A stretch of 64,000 nucleotides of DNA from positions 318,344-382,343 of the forward strand of contig CAVVJO010000031.1 in the NCBI GenBank assembly GCA_963748545.1, in the 5' to 3' direction. The translations under genes and the position numbers were made by a program. Under the pieces are notes generated by a model. The model saw only the letters and a program-made list of their open reading frames with translations. It did no database searches and was not told where the DNA came from. Source of the DNA: Roseiarcus sp963748545 (GTDB lineage Bacteria > Pseudomonadota > Alphaproteobacteria > Rhizobiales > Beijerinckiaceae). Positions 18,136 to 27,046 of this stretch are shown here, piece by piece. Within the stretch, counting starts at the first letter, position 1. Every line of letters starts with the position of its first letter.

Positions 18136-19362
18136 TTACGCCTTCACCAGCGGGCACCCCCCCTTGTCGAGCGGGCGGAACGCGTCGTCGGCCTTGATGG
18201 TCGAGACGAGGTCGAAGACGTCCCATTCGGACTTCAACTCCGCCGGCGACTTCGCCCGGTAAAGAAAGATCGGATGCAGGGCGCGGCCGTCCGCGCGGAT
18301 CACGCCCTTGCCGAACAGGGCGTCGTCGGTCGGAATGGCCTTCATGGTCTCGACGAGCTTCGCACCATCGGCGGCGCTCTTGGTCTCGGCCATCGCCTTG
18401 ATCAGGTGCTCGGTCGCCGCGTACATGCCGGCTTGCATGTCGTTCGGCATGATCTTCTTGGGATGGGCGGCGAGGAATCGCTTACCGAAGGCGCGGGTTC
18501 CCTCGTTGGCGTCCCAGTAGAACGCGGTCGGCAGCAACGCGCCCTGGATGATCTCCAGGCCGAGCGCCGGGACGTTGGTCACGTTGAGGGTGAAGCCGGC
18601 GAGCTTCTGCTTGGGCGTCAGCCCGAACTCATGCGCCTGCTTGAAGCATTGGTTGGTGTCGCCGCCGCCGTTGGCGAAGGCGACCACATCCGCCCCCGAC
18701 CCTTGCGCCTGCAAGAGGAAGGATGAGAAGTCCGCGCTGTTCAGCGGGTGGCGCACGGAGCCCAGAACCTTGCCCCCGGAGGCTGCGACCGCCGCGGCGC
18801 AATTGGCCTCCAGGTCTTTGCCGAAGGCGTAGTCGGCGGTGACGAAGAACCAGGTCTTGCCGCCGGCCTCGGTCAGCGCTTTCCCGAGCGCCGTGCCGGA
18901 GGAGTAGGTGTCATAGGTCCAGTGGACGAAATTCTTCGAGCATTTCGGCCCGGTCAGGACGGACGAGCCCGCGCCCGAGCCGATCACCGCCTTGTTCTTC
19001 TCCTCCGCCACCGCCAGCACGGCGAGCGCCACCGCCGAATTCGGCAGGTCCATCACCACGTCGACGTTTTCGGTGTCGAACCATCGCCGCGCGATCGCCG
19101 AGCCGACGTCCGGCTTGTTCTGGTGATCGGCGGACACGATCTCCACGGGAACGCCGAGCTTAGTCGCAAAATCGTCTACGGCGAGCTGGGCCGCGACGAC
19201 CGAGCCGATGCCCTGGAAGTCGGAATAGACGCTCGACATGTCGTTGAGGATGCCGATCTTCAGCGGCTTTACGCCCTCGGCCCATCCGACCCTCTGCGCC
19301 GCAATCAGTGCGGCTCCAGCGACCAGAAATCGCCGACGGTCCGGCGTCCACGCGTGCGTCAA
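18136..19362 (-). CDS. ABC transporter substrate-binding protein, branched-chain amino acid type
   Basis: Protein of 408 aa with a twin-arginine-like signal (DRRRFLVAGAALIAA) and a Peripla_BP_6 fold: LKIGILNDMSSVYSDFQGIG, then VDVVMDLPNSAVALAVLAVA, then WFFVTADYAFGKDLEANC. It should bind a small amino acid, amide or urea-like ligand in the periplasm. No permease or ATPase genes adjoin it; it is convergent with pgl and stands alone. The livGFHM cluster at 54.5-58 kb lacks a binding protein, so the two could work together, but that is inference. Confidence 0.82.
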   Translation of the reverse strand: MTHAWTPDRRRFLVAGAALIAAQRVGWAEGVKPLKIGILNDMSSVYSDFQGIGSVVAAQLAVDDFATKLGVPVEIVSADHQNKPDVGSAIARRWFDTENVDVVMDLPNSAVALAVLAVAEEKNKAVIGSGAGSSVLTGPKCSKNFVHWTYDTYSSGTALGKALTEAGGKTWFFVTADYAFGKDLEANCAAAVAASGGKVLGSVRHPLNSADFSSFLLQAQGSGADVVAFANGGGDTNQCFKQAHEFGLTPKQKLAGFTLNVTNVPALGLEIIQGALLPTAFYWDANEGTRAFGKRFLAAHPKKIMPNDMQAGMYAATEHLIKAMAETKSAADGAKLVETMKAIPTDDALFGKGVIRADGRALHPIFLYRAKSPAELKSEWDVFDLVSTIKADDAFRPLDKGGCPLVKA

Positions 19363-19485
19363 GGCGTCCTCCCTGAAAATGGCTTCGGCCGCTGAGACAG
19401 GCTCGCTGCGGCTTTCCCGTCCATAGTGGACGAATCAACGTCCGGGGGCAACACAAGCGCCGGAGCGCCGACCCGCGCTCGCCTT

Positions 19486-20445
19486 TCACGGCGGTTCATC
19501 GGGAGAAGGCGGCTGGAGGGGCGCGCCGGCAACTCCGAGTCGGAATCGAGCCCTTTCAAAGACTTGGGGCGCACTCGCGGAGCCTGAGCAATGGAATGGC
19601 GCCTCCTCCTGAAGCGCCCGCGCAGCGGGCGTCTCGGAGGACGATCCCGTCGGCGCGGCTGTCGATGCGCGCTGGAGCCTCCGACGAGCCGCGTCGCCGA
19701 GCGCGAGTCCGAATTGAGCCTTTCCAGAGGTTTGGCGGGCATTGTTCGAGCCGGAGCCACGGCCAAGGTCGAGGGCAGACGTGCTGACGCCCTCGTCCCG
19801 GGCAGCCTGCGACGCAGGCGTCCCGAAAGACGTCGCAGCGGGCGCTGGCGTCGTCCTCTCGGCAAATTCGGGCCAGGCTCTTCGAGACGCGTCGCCGACG
19901 GCGCCGCTTCCCGGGACGAATTCCCCGCCGCCGTCGACGGAGGTCGGAGGCCCGTCGGCGAGCCCGAGTCCGAATCGCGCCTCATCAAGGGTTTGCTGCG
20001 GATCTCGCGGGCCGCGCCGCGCCCGGCGGGGCGAGGACGAGCGTGGGAGGCGGGCGCCGCCGCGCCAGGGTGAAGCCGAGAACCCATGGCAGCGGTCGAG
20101 CGCGCGCACGATGGCGATCACCGCGTCGATGGCCCGGAAATTGGCGCCGTTCGCCCCGTTCGCCATCATGCTGAAGGGGACGCTGAGCGCGGCCTCGAGC
20201 CGGCGCGCTTCGGCCAGGAATGCGGTCGGCGGCTGGGGCTCGCGCCTGGCGAGGAGTTCTCGGATGCAATTGCGCATGCGCTTCAGCGAAACGCCTTCGC
20301 GCTGGGCGATATCGGCGACGGCGACGCCGCGGTTGAGCAGGCCGACGATCCGCTCGTCCCGCTCGTTCCGCCGCGCCCACGCGGCCTCGTCCAACGGCCT
20401 CCGCGCAAGATCGGACGCGGCTGCAGCTTTCCTGTCTTCCAGCAT
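19486..20445 (-). CDS. HTH-like protein with repeat-built tail (paralogue B)
   Basis: Protein of 319 aa; ATG at 20445 with AGGAG eight bases upstream. Its N-terminus matches the product of 7900-9096: RIVGLLNRGVAVADIAQREG, SLKRMRNCIRELLARR, RRLEAALSVPFSMMANG and IDAVIAIVRALDRCHGF. The tail differs but again carries three spaced units reading DPQQTLDEARFGLGLADG, ARQTSGKAQFGLALGD and PQVFERARFRLGVAG, related at the DNA level to those of paralogue A. I do not recognise the family. The two genes are on opposite strands, 10 kb apart, flanking the sugar locus. Confidence 0.65.
   Translation of the reverse strand: MLEDRKAAAASDLARRPLDEAAWARRNERDERIVGLLNRGVAVADIAQREGVSLKRMRNCIRELLARREPQPPTAFLAEARRLEAALSVPFSMMANGANGANFRAIDAVIAIVRALDRCHGFSASPWRGGARLPRSSSPRRARRGPRDPQQTLDEARFGLGLADGPPTSVDGGGEFVPGSGAVGDASRRAWPEFAERTTPAPAATSFGTPASQAARDEGVSTSALDLGRGSGSNNARQTSGKAQFGLALGDAARRRLQRASTAAPTGSSSETPAARALQEEAPFHCSGSASAPQVFERARFRLGVAGAPLQPPSPDEPP
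19526..20005 (-). repeat. Three ~48-bp units inside paralogue B
   Basis: Units at about 19958-20005, 19697-19745 and 19526-19573, read on the minus strand, share elements such as GATTCGGACTCGGGCTCG or close variants after a CAAACCCTTGA-like core. They align with the 50-bp units of paralogue A in the same reading frame. Confidence 0.6.
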
Positions 20446-20475
20446 CCGAACATCTCCTATTTCTCCTTACGAGAA

Positions 20476-20504
20476 TGAATAGCTAATCCCCAGAATTATG
20501 TCAA
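20476..20504 (-). promoter_or_regulatory. Sigma-70-type promoter of paralogue B
   Basis: On the minus strand a perfect TTGACA (20504-20499), 17-nt spacer and TATTCA (20481-20476) stand about 30 nt before the ATG. The region is AT-rich. Confidence 0.55.
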
Positions 20505-20647
20505 GACAAAATCCTACTTTTCAGAAATGCTGATGTCGGCCTGCGATGTCTCGCGGCTCCTCGCGTTGGCTGGGACCGCCGCCGCCGTGTCGCTCAGGCG
20601 TCGGGCTGCCGCATCGAAGCCAAGCGCCGACCAGGAAGGACAAGCAG

Positions 20648-20767
20648 GTGGCCCCCCGCGAAGGGCTGACGACCGCCAAGTCCGCTTGGAGCGGCATCAG
20701 TCAGCGGTTGAACATCGCGAAGGGACGAATGCGATCATTGGAAGGCGCCACACGGGGCGGCCGCTAA
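20648..20767 (+). CDS. Possible 39-aa basic small protein
   Basis: A GTG at 20648 has AAGGA seven bases upstream and opens a 39-codon frame, VAPREGLTTAKSAWSG followed by ISQRLNIAKGRMRSLEGA. It has a helical basic pattern and a clean stop. I do not recognise it, and the ribosome binding site is the main support. It lies in the 357-nt gap between paralogue B and the flavin oxidase gene. It could be chance. Confidence 0.3.
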   Translation: MAPREGLTTAKSAWSGISQRLNIAKGRMRSLEGATRGGR

Positions 20768-20803
20768 GACCAGCGAGGCCGCCCCGAAGCGCTTCCGCTT
20801 CCG

Positions 20804-22186
20804 TCACGCGGCCGGGCGGATGTTCTGGTTCACATGGAAAAGGTTCGCCGGGTCAAATTTCTTTTTCAGGCCTGCGAGCCGCTCGTAGTTGCCGCCATAG
20901 GCGGCCTTGACCCGGGCCTCGCCCTCGTCATCCATCATGAAGTTCGCATAGGCGCCGGGGAGATTGAACGGATGGACGGCCGCCCAGTAGTCCTGAGCCC
21001 ATTGCTTGAGCGCCGGGGCCTTGGCCGGATCCGGGTCGACTCCGTAGATCACCATCGACCAGGCGGCGTCGCGGTAGCCCCAAGCTGTCGCGTCCTTCTT
21101 CTGCCGGTGCACGGCGCCGTCAACCGGATAGAGGTGCATTCCGGACAGGACGCTCGGGAGCTTCGCCGCCTGCGCGACATACGCGTCGACGGCCGCGTCA
21201 GGAAGCTCTTTCACGAAGTCGCCCTTCCAGTACCATTGCAGGCCCTTCGGCAGCAGCGGGTCGAAAAGGGTCTGGATCACGGTGTAGGGCATCGGCTGCG
21301 CCCAGTCGATGATCGGCCTTGGCAGAGCGGCGCGGATCGCGTTGACGGCCTTCTCCCCCTCCGCAAGCGGCCCGTTGTGCAACACGACGAGCACGCACAT
21401 CTTCTTCGACCAATGTTCCTTGGGAAACGGATCTACGGGCGGGACCGACTGCAGCCCGAGAAAGATGTAGAACTCCTCCGGCGCCTTCGGCTGGAATTGC
21501 CGGAACCATTTCATCACCGTGGGCGCGTCGGCGAGTTCGAACACGATCGGGCCGCCGTAAACCATGCTCACCGGATGGGTGCGGAAGAGGAAGCTGGTCA
21601 CGACGCCGAAATTTCCGCCGCCGCCGCGCAGAGCCCACAGCAGGTCCGCGTTCTCCGTCTCGGAAGCGGTGACGAAGCTGCCGTCGGCCAGAACGACGTC
21701 CACCTCGACTAGGCTGTCAGCCGCGAGGCCGTACTGGCGGCTAAGGTAGCCGTGACCGCCGCTCAGCGTCAGGCCCGCGACGCCGGTCGTCGAGAGGATC
21801 CCGAAAGGGACAGCCTGACCGAAGGCCTGGGTCGCGTGATCCACGTCGCCGGTCGTGCAGCCCGCGCCCACTCTCACCGTCTTCTGCTTCGGGTCGACCC
21901 TCACGCCCTTCATCTGAGACAGGTCGATGACCAGGCCGTCGTCGACGCTTGCGAGACCTGGACCGTTGTGGCCACCGCCGCGAATGGCGATCGGGAGCTT
22001 GTTGTCCCTGGCGAAATTCACCGCCGCGATCACGTCAGCGGCATCGGCGCATCGCGCGATGAGCAACGGCCGCTTGTCGATCATCGCGTTGTAGAGCTTT
22101 CGCGCCTCCTCATACTCAGGATGGTTGCGCCCGATAATCGGGCCGCGAAGGCTTTGCGCAAATTTGGCGATTGCGTCCTCGTTCAT
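20804..22186 (-). CDS. FAD-binding oxidoreductase, berberine-bridge-enzyme type
   Basis: Protein of 460 aa. The PCMH-type FAD domain carries both usual attachment residues: His in IAIRGGGHNGPGLAS (about residue 71) and Cys in VGAGCTTGDVD (about 110), predicting bicovalent FAD. The substrate region has GILSTTGVAGLTLSGGHGYL. The BBE C-terminus is present as YGGNYERLAGLKKKFDP followed by NLFHVNQNI. Family members oxidise sugars, alkaloids or aromatic alcohols with O2. It is last in a unit with the DUF4242 gene (62 nt upstream) and the cyclase-ATPase regulator. Confidence 0.88.
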   Translation of the reverse strand: MNEDAIAKFAQSLRGPIIGRNHPEYEEARKLYNAMIDKRPLLIARCADAADVIAAVNFARDNKLPIAIRGGGHNGPGLASVDDGLVIDLSQMKGVRVDPKQKTVRVGAGCTTGDVDHATQAFGQAVPFGILSTTGVAGLTLSGGHGYLSRQYGLAADSLVEVDVVLADGSFVTASETENADLLWALRGGGGNFGVVTSFLFRTHPVSMVYGGPIVFELADAPTVMKWFRQFQPKAPEEFYIFLGLQSVPPVDPFPKEHWSKKMCVLVVLHNGPLAEGEKAVNAIRAALPRPIIDWAQPMPYTVIQTLFDPLLPKGLQWYWKGDFVKELPDAAVDAYVAQAAKLPSVLSGMHLYPVDGAVHRQKKDATAWGYRDAAWSMVIYGVDPDPAKAPALKQWAQDYWAAVHPFNLPGAYANFMMDDEGEARVKAAYGGNYERLAGLKKKFDPANLFHVNQNIRPAA

Positions 22187-22247
22187 GACGTTCTCCTGAG
22201 AAAGAACACCAATCCAACTCTAACGACGCTAAATTCTCGGCGTGGCG

Positions 22248-22508
22248 CTAGCCGAACATGGCAGGGCTCAGTTCTCCCCCAATCTCGATGATTGCGTCGG
22301 CGGGTATATTGTTGCGACGGGCCGCGGCGCGGATCGCCTCCGGACTCGGCGCCTCATAAAGACAATACGTCTTCCTCTTGTCGGCGCTAAGGAATGAAAA
22401 TATCCATGCCACGCCCTCTTCGTCATTAATCTGTTTGATGCTTTCGGCCGCATCCTTCGTCAACACGACCTGCTCAGCAAAGTTGCGTTCGATGAGATAG
22501 CGCGGCAT
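22248..22508 (-). CDS. DUF4242 protein
   Basis: Protein of 86 aa: MPRYLIERNFAEQV near the start, a central GVAWIFSFLSADKRKTYCLY and APSPEAIRAAARRNNIPAD, the standard ferredoxin-like DUF4242 pattern. A Streptomyces relative has been described as nickel-binding, but that is weak guidance here. It lies 49 nt after the cyclase gene and 62 nt before the flavin oxidase, so the three are probably one transcript. Confidence 0.78.
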   Translation of the reverse strand: MPRYLIERNFAEQVVLTKDAAESIKQINDEEGVAWIFSFLSADKRKTYCLYEAPSPEAIRAAARRNNIPADAIIEIGGELSPAMFG

Positions 22509-22557
22509 GCAGTCGATCTCCTTGACGAAAATTCGCGGTCGGCGCGTTCCCCCGTGC

Positions 22558-25500
22558 TCAATGAATTGCTGGCTGAAGTCGTCGTTTCAACCGCACCATA
22601 TCAAGTTCAACTGCGACTTTCCACGCCTCGTTTGCCAGAGTTTCCGCGTGTTCACTGTCTCCCCTCCCGCCTCGGCGTCTGAGAAGCAGCGCGTATTGCG
22701 CCTGGGTGTGCGCAAGCCATGGACGCGCCCGCATGCGCTCATTCATCTCCAGCGCATGCTCGAAATGTGCTTCCGCTTTGTCGAAATCGCCAAGCGTCGC
22801 GGCGAGCATTCCGAGATAGCGGCTCGCGGCGCCGTAGCACACCGTGAAGATCCCGACGGTGATCGTCATGTGCTGATAGCCCGACATCAGTTCATAGAGC
22901 CGTTCGGCGGCATCGGCGTCGCCCAGCAAGACGGCCACCTCGGCGACGTAGGACAGCGACGCGCTGCGTTTTGCGTCGAACGGCATGTCGAAGCCGGTCT
23001 CGGCCAATTCACGCAACCGCCGCCGCGCCGGCTCCTCGAAGCCAAGGTCTGCGGCGATCAACGCAAAGCCCGGCAACCAAATCTTTTCGGCCGGCTTCTC
23101 GTCGATGAGATGTTTGACGACCGGCGCAACTTCGGCGAGGCGCCCCTGCTCACGGCGGATCGAAAACATCTGGATGCCGTAGACGCCTTCAACCTGGTCG
23201 CCGAGCGTCAGGCGCCCGAGTTTCAGCCCCTCCCTTGCAAAGCTTTCAGCCGCCGCCAAGTTCCCATCGAGGATCGCCAGCATCGCCGCGCCGTGGTGCG
23301 AATTCCACTGCGAATTGAGACGCTGCCGAACTTCGCTGAGTTCGCTCAATTCGCCATGCGACCGGTCCACGCGACCGCGATCGCCAAGCTCCGCAGAGAC
23401 ATACCCGTCCATGGCGATCGCCCGCACCTTGATCTCGACGTCGTCAATGCTCCGCGAAAGTTCGACCAGCTCGCTCAGTTCCGACAGCCGGCTTTGCGCG
23501 TCGCTCAACGATACGACCTGCCGTGGGACGAGGAAGCGAGTAAAGAAAAGGTTAAACAAGGAGCGGCGGTCGCCTAATCGTCTCGCCAGCGCGGTTGCTT
23601 GTGCGCCATAACTCTCGCTGTTCTTCTCATCGCCGAGAAGTAGGTGCGCCCGCGCGAGCCGCGACAGAATCAGGCAGCGTCGCTTGTCGTCGTCAGGGGC
23701 GATTTTCGCTTCCGCCTCCGCGAGGAGCGCGGCGGACCGGTCGAGCGGCACGCCAAGAAGGGATTGTGCGGTGTCGTAGCCGAGCGCGACGCGCACGAAG
23801 CTCTCGATGTCGTTCGCCCGACGCGCCTGCTCCGCAGCCACAAGGAAGTGCGTTGCGGCGTCTCTCAACCGTCCCGCTTCGGTTAGCGCTTCGGCAAGCC
23901 GAAGCCGCGCGGCAAGCGCTTCGATGCTGCGTTCAGGTCCCTCTGGAAGCCTCCCGGCCAGGGCGAGCGCATTCGAGAAGTGATCGGTCGCCTCGTAATT
24001 GGCGGAACGTTCCAGCGCCCTTTCTCCTGCTTTCATCCAATAGGGCAACGCCAGATCATCGCGCCGGCCCTCGGTATAGTGGCGCGCGATCAGTTCGGGC
24101 TGGGTCGCGGCAATGTCCGGACGCGATTGGACGATCGCATCGGCGATCGCGTTGTGATGTCGGAGGCGCTTGCGGGTCATCAGGGATTGGTAGGCGGCGT
24201 CCTGGATCAAGGCGTGCCGGAAGAGCAAGGATTGCTGCGACGTTCCGCCAATCACGACGAGCTCGGCCGCCAGAAGTTGGTGTAGTGCGTCGCTCAGCGT
24301 CGGCGCTTCGAGCGTGGAGGCCTTGGCCAGGAGGTCGCGGTCGAACTCCCGGCCGATGACGGAAGCGATCTGCGCGATCTCCTTTGCAGGCGCCGACAAG
24401 TGGTCGAGCCTCCCCATCAGCGAGCCCTGCAAGCTGTCGGGAATCTCAATGTCTTCGGCGGCGTCAGATCCACTATCGAGAATCGAACGGGTCAGTTCCT
24501 CGACGAACAGGGGCACGCCGTCCGTCCGTTCGGCGATGCGGTCGACGAGCCGGTCGGAGACCGGGCCCAGCAGAGACTGGATGAACACGCGCATTTGCGG
24601 ATTGGTCAGCCGGCCGACCGCGATATTGGTGACGTGCGAAAGGCCCTGCGCCCAGCCCGGCGACCAGTCCGGCCGATGGCTCACCAGCACATAGATGGGC
24701 GCCGCGTGGATCCGCAGAGCGATGTCCCGCAACAGCTCGTTGGTCGAAGGGTCGATCCAGTGCGCGTCCTCGACCACAAACAACACGGGGGCCCGCTGTG
24801 TCGCAAAAAAGACTCGATTTACAAGCGTGCGTAGGGTCAGTTCCTTGCGTTCCAGCGCGGAGAGAACGGACGGCTCGGAGCTGTCGCCCAAATCTAGCGA
24901 AAGGAGCTCCCCATAGACCGGCCGTGCTTCGCCCGGTTCTCCATATTTCGCGAGCAGGCGGTCAAGCTTTCCGGCGCGCATCGTCGCATCGTCATCCGCA
25001 GCGAGACCAACCGAACGGCTCAGCCGCTGGATGACCGGATAAAGCGCGGAGGTCCCATGATAGGGAGAACATTGCAGGCGGATCGGCTCGTGCGGCTCAT
25101 CGCGCATACGCTCAATCAGCGCTTCGAGCAGACGGGACTTTCCTATTCCCGCTTCGCCGCTCACAAAAACAGCCTGGCCCTGGCCGCTCTTCGCAAGTTC
25201 CCACCGATCGAGGAGGATGCCGATTTCGTTGTTGCGTCCCACGAATTGCGAGAGCGACCTGCCGCGCGTCGCGTCAAAGCGGCTTTCAACATCGCGTTCG
25301 CTGGAGACGCGAAACAGGGGCATGCGATGGGGGAAGCCCTTGAGCTCGCGGGCGCCCCGAGCTTCGAATTCGAACGCGTGGCCGGCCAGGCGGCGGGTAT
25401 TGTCTGCGATCAGAATCTCGCCCGGCTCGGCTGCGTCCTGGAGGCGCGCGGCCAGATTCGGAGTTTCACCCGCCACCTGGCCTCGGTCGAGCACGCCGCC

Positions 25501-26130
25501 TCCGGCGAGATCGCCGACGACTACGCGGCCGCTCGCGATGCCGATGCGCGATTGAAGTGGCGCGCCAGAGGGCGTCTTAAGGCTCCCGACTGCGGCAATA
25601 GCCGCAAAGCCGGCGCGGATCGCGCGCTCGGCGTGATCTTCATAGGCCATCGGCCATCCGAAATAGGCGAGCACGCCGTCGCCAAGAAACTTCGCGACGT
25701 AGCCGCCGTACAGCTTGACCGCGCTTGCGACGGCTTCCTGGTAGACGCCGATGAGATCGTGCATCTCTTCGGCATTGAACCGCGACGACAAGCTCGTGGA
25801 TTCGACCATGTCGCAGAAGAGGACACTGAGCAGCCTGAGGTCAGGACCAGGGGCGGCGAGCGACCTGGCCTCGTCGGGTTCTGTCCTCTCATCAACGATC
25901 GGACTCTGCCGCCCCGGCTTCGTTTCGACCTCGGCTTCCGCTGGGTCGGCGCCGCGCAACCCGGCGATGGCCGCGAGCATGAGCTTGCGGTGACCGAGCG
26001 AGACGCCGAGTTCCTGCAAGTCGCCGCCATTCAAATGTGGCAGGGCGCGGAGGTCGACGTCGTTCTCGGCAAAGACCCTAGAGTATTTGCCCAGACCGAG
26101 ACCGTTCAGCCATTCCTCGATTGATGGCAT
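22558..26130 (-). CDS. SAM-domain / class III nucleotide cyclase / AAA ATPase / TPR regulator
   Basis: Protein of 1190 aa. Residues 1-60 form a SAM domain (IEEWLNGLGLGKYSRVFAEN). Residues about 98-275 form a class III cyclase domain with metal-binding Asp107 in LFCDMVEST and Asp151 in FLGDGVLAYFG, and GETPNLAARL in the nucleotide site. An AAA/NACHT-like ATPase follows, with Walker A GEAGIGKS at 325-332 and Walker B LFVVEDAHW near 445. The last ~500 residues are helical repeats of TPR type. The architecture is a signal-sensing cytosolic regulator that may make cAMP or cGMP; the catalytic metal sites appear intact. It is first in a unit with DUF4242 and BBE-oxidase genes. Confidence 0.85.
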   Translation of the reverse strand: MPSIEEWLNGLGLGKYSRVFAENDVDLRALPHLNGGDLQELGVSLGHRKLMLAAIAGLRGADPAEAEVETKPGRQSPIVDERTEPDEARSLAAPGPDLRLLSVLFCDMVESTSLSSRFNAEEMHDLIGVYQEAVASAVKLYGGYVAKFLGDGVLAYFGWPMAYEDHAERAIRAGFAAIAAVGSLKTPSGAPLQSRIGIASGRVVVGDLAGGGVLDRGQVAGETPNLAARLQDAAEPGEILIADNTRRLAGHAFEFEARGARELKGFPHRMPLFRVSSERDVESRFDATRGRSLSQFVGRNNEIGILLDRWELAKSGQGQAVFVSGEAGIGKSRLLEALIERMRDEPHEPIRLQCSPYHGTSALYPVIQRLSRSVGLAADDDATMRAGKLDRLLAKYGEPGEARPVYGELLSLDLGDSSEPSVLSALERKELTLRTLVNRVFFATQRAPVLFVVEDAHWIDPSTNELLRDIALRIHAAPIYVLVSHRPDWSPGWAQGLSHVTNIAVGRLTNPQMRVFIQSLLGPVSDRLVDRIAERTDGVPLFVEELTRSILDSGSDAAEDIEIPDSLQGSLMGRLDHLSAPAKEIAQIASVIGREFDRDLLAKASTLEAPTLSDALHQLLAAELVVIGGTSQQSLLFRHALIQDAAYQSLMTRKRLRHHNAIADAIVQSRPDIAATQPELIARHYTEGRRDDLALPYWMKAGERALERSANYEATDHFSNALALAGRLPEGPERSIEALAARLRLAEALTEAGRLRDAATHFLVAAEQARRANDIESFVRVALGYDTAQSLLGVPLDRSAALLAEAEAKIAPDDDKRRCLILSRLARAHLLLGDEKNSESYGAQATALARRLGDRRSLFNLFFTRFLVPRQVVSLSDAQSRLSELSELVELSRSIDDVEIKVRAIAMDGYVSAELGDRGRVDRSHGELSELSEVRQRLNSQWNSHHGAAMLAILDGNLAAAESFAREGLKLGRLTLGDQVEGVYGIQMFSIRREQGRLAEVAPVVKHLIDEKPAEKIWLPGFALIAADLGFEEPARRRLRELAETGFDMPFDAKRSASLSYVAEVAVLLGDADAAERLYELMSGYQHMTITVGIFTVCYGAASRYLGMLAATLGDFDKAEAHFEHALEMNERMRARPWLAHTQAQYALLLRRRGGRGDSEHAETLANEAWKVAVELDMVRLKRRLQPAIH

Positions 26131-26481
26131 TCGCGGCTGCGCCTCGCCACTTCGCTTGAATTCCTAGGTTCGCTGCCTTGACTTTAAGGGACGTGATCAA
26201 GCTGTGAAGACTATCATATCTCCTTCGGACTGTCTCGTCTTTGGCCCGTGCGGGGCGTGTTGGCGGCGAGGGCCTTGATCCGTTTCGTCCTGCGGCGTCC
26301 TCCCTCCGGTCGGCTCCTCCAAGAGGGCGAGGCGGCTCCGAGCGCGTCGCTGACAGGGCGATGGACGGCGGAAATTCGGCGCGCCGGATCGCGCCCCTTG
26401 CATCCGGCGGGAGAGGGGGACCACTATGCGTCGCGTGCCGCCTCTGTGCGTCAGGCCCAGAGCGGCGAGAAGGAGGAAGCG
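26131..26481. other. Intergenic stretch without a recognised gene
   Basis: 351 nt between the divergent cyclase gene and the small secreted peptide gene. The end near 26190-26225 is AT-richer and may hold the promoter of the cyclase. The open frames here are GC-rich shadows with no recognisable motif. AGGAGG at 26471-26476 is the ribosome binding site of the next gene. Confidence 0.4.
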
Positions 26482-26712
26482 ATGCGCAAGGTAGCGATTA
26501 TGCTCGCGGCTTCGGCGGTTCTTGTGTTCGGCGCGGCGACGACGTGGCAGGCCTCCGCCCAGATCGAGCGCGGACCTGCGGGGTTGGCCGACGCGCCGAA
26601 GAATTTCACTCCGATTGAAAAGGCCGCATGCGGCCCCCATTGGGGCCGGTGGTGCGGTCCGTGGCATCACCGGGTCTGTGGACGCTATCATTGCTGGTGC
26701 GCCCCCTGCTGA
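26482..26712 (+). CDS. Small secreted Cys/His/Trp-rich peptide
   Basis: Protein of 76 aa with AGGAGG upstream of the ATG at 26482. A Sec signal peptide (MRKVAIMLAASAVLVFGAAT) ends near QASA/QIE. After a short linker, the last 28 residues contain six Cys, four His and four Trp, including CGPHWGRWCGPWHHRVCG and HCWCAPC. This resembles small periplasmic Cys-rich proteins of Rhizobiales and would suit metal binding or disulfide knotting; neither is shown. It is followed by a strong hairpin terminator and is probably monocistronic. Confidence 0.7.
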   Translation: MRKVAIMLAASAVLVFGAATTWQASAQIERGPAGLADAPKNFTPIEKAACGPHWGRWCGPWHHRVCGRYHCWCAPC

Positions 26713-26761
26713 GCATGCAGCGCGCCGAGTAAGCTTGCCCCGCCTCGTCGCGACACAGCGG

Positions 26762-26787
26762 CCGAGCGGCCATGCGCGGCCGCTCGG
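26762..26787 (+). terminator. Hairpin terminator after the Cys-rich peptide gene
   Basis: A perfect 10-bp stem, CCGAGCGGCC (26762-26771) with GGCCGCTCGG (26778-26787), has a 6-nt loop and is followed by a short GCTTTG. From here to 27046 I see no other gene. Confidence 0.6.
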
Positions 26788-27046
26788 GCTTTGAGCGCGC
26801 GCACGAACTCCGCCCCACCATTGCGGACCGTCAGTTGCCCGATGTCGCGCGCCTGCATGAAGACGGCTTCCATGAAGGCATGGCGGCGGAGGTCAAGCAG
26901 AAGGACAATCGGCTCAGGCCGGCGTGAGCGGCCGATCCTGACTGGCGACCCCGTCGTCGCCCTGTCATTTCCAAATGGGACGGACGTTGGCGCTCGACAG
27001 GTGTAGGTTCGCCACCCGGTCGGACAGACGGGCTGGAGGGGTTGCC

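Noticed and set aside
20527..20910. 127-codon plus-strand frame with an N-terminal hydrophobic stretch
   Set aside because: It runs into the antisense of the flavin oxidase, is Arg-rich, and has no ribosome binding site; only the 39-codon frame at 20648 has translational support.
26197..26691. 164-codon minus-strand frame over the Cys-rich peptide gene
   Set aside because: The plus strand has a signal peptide, strong ribosome binding site and terminator; the minus frame has none.
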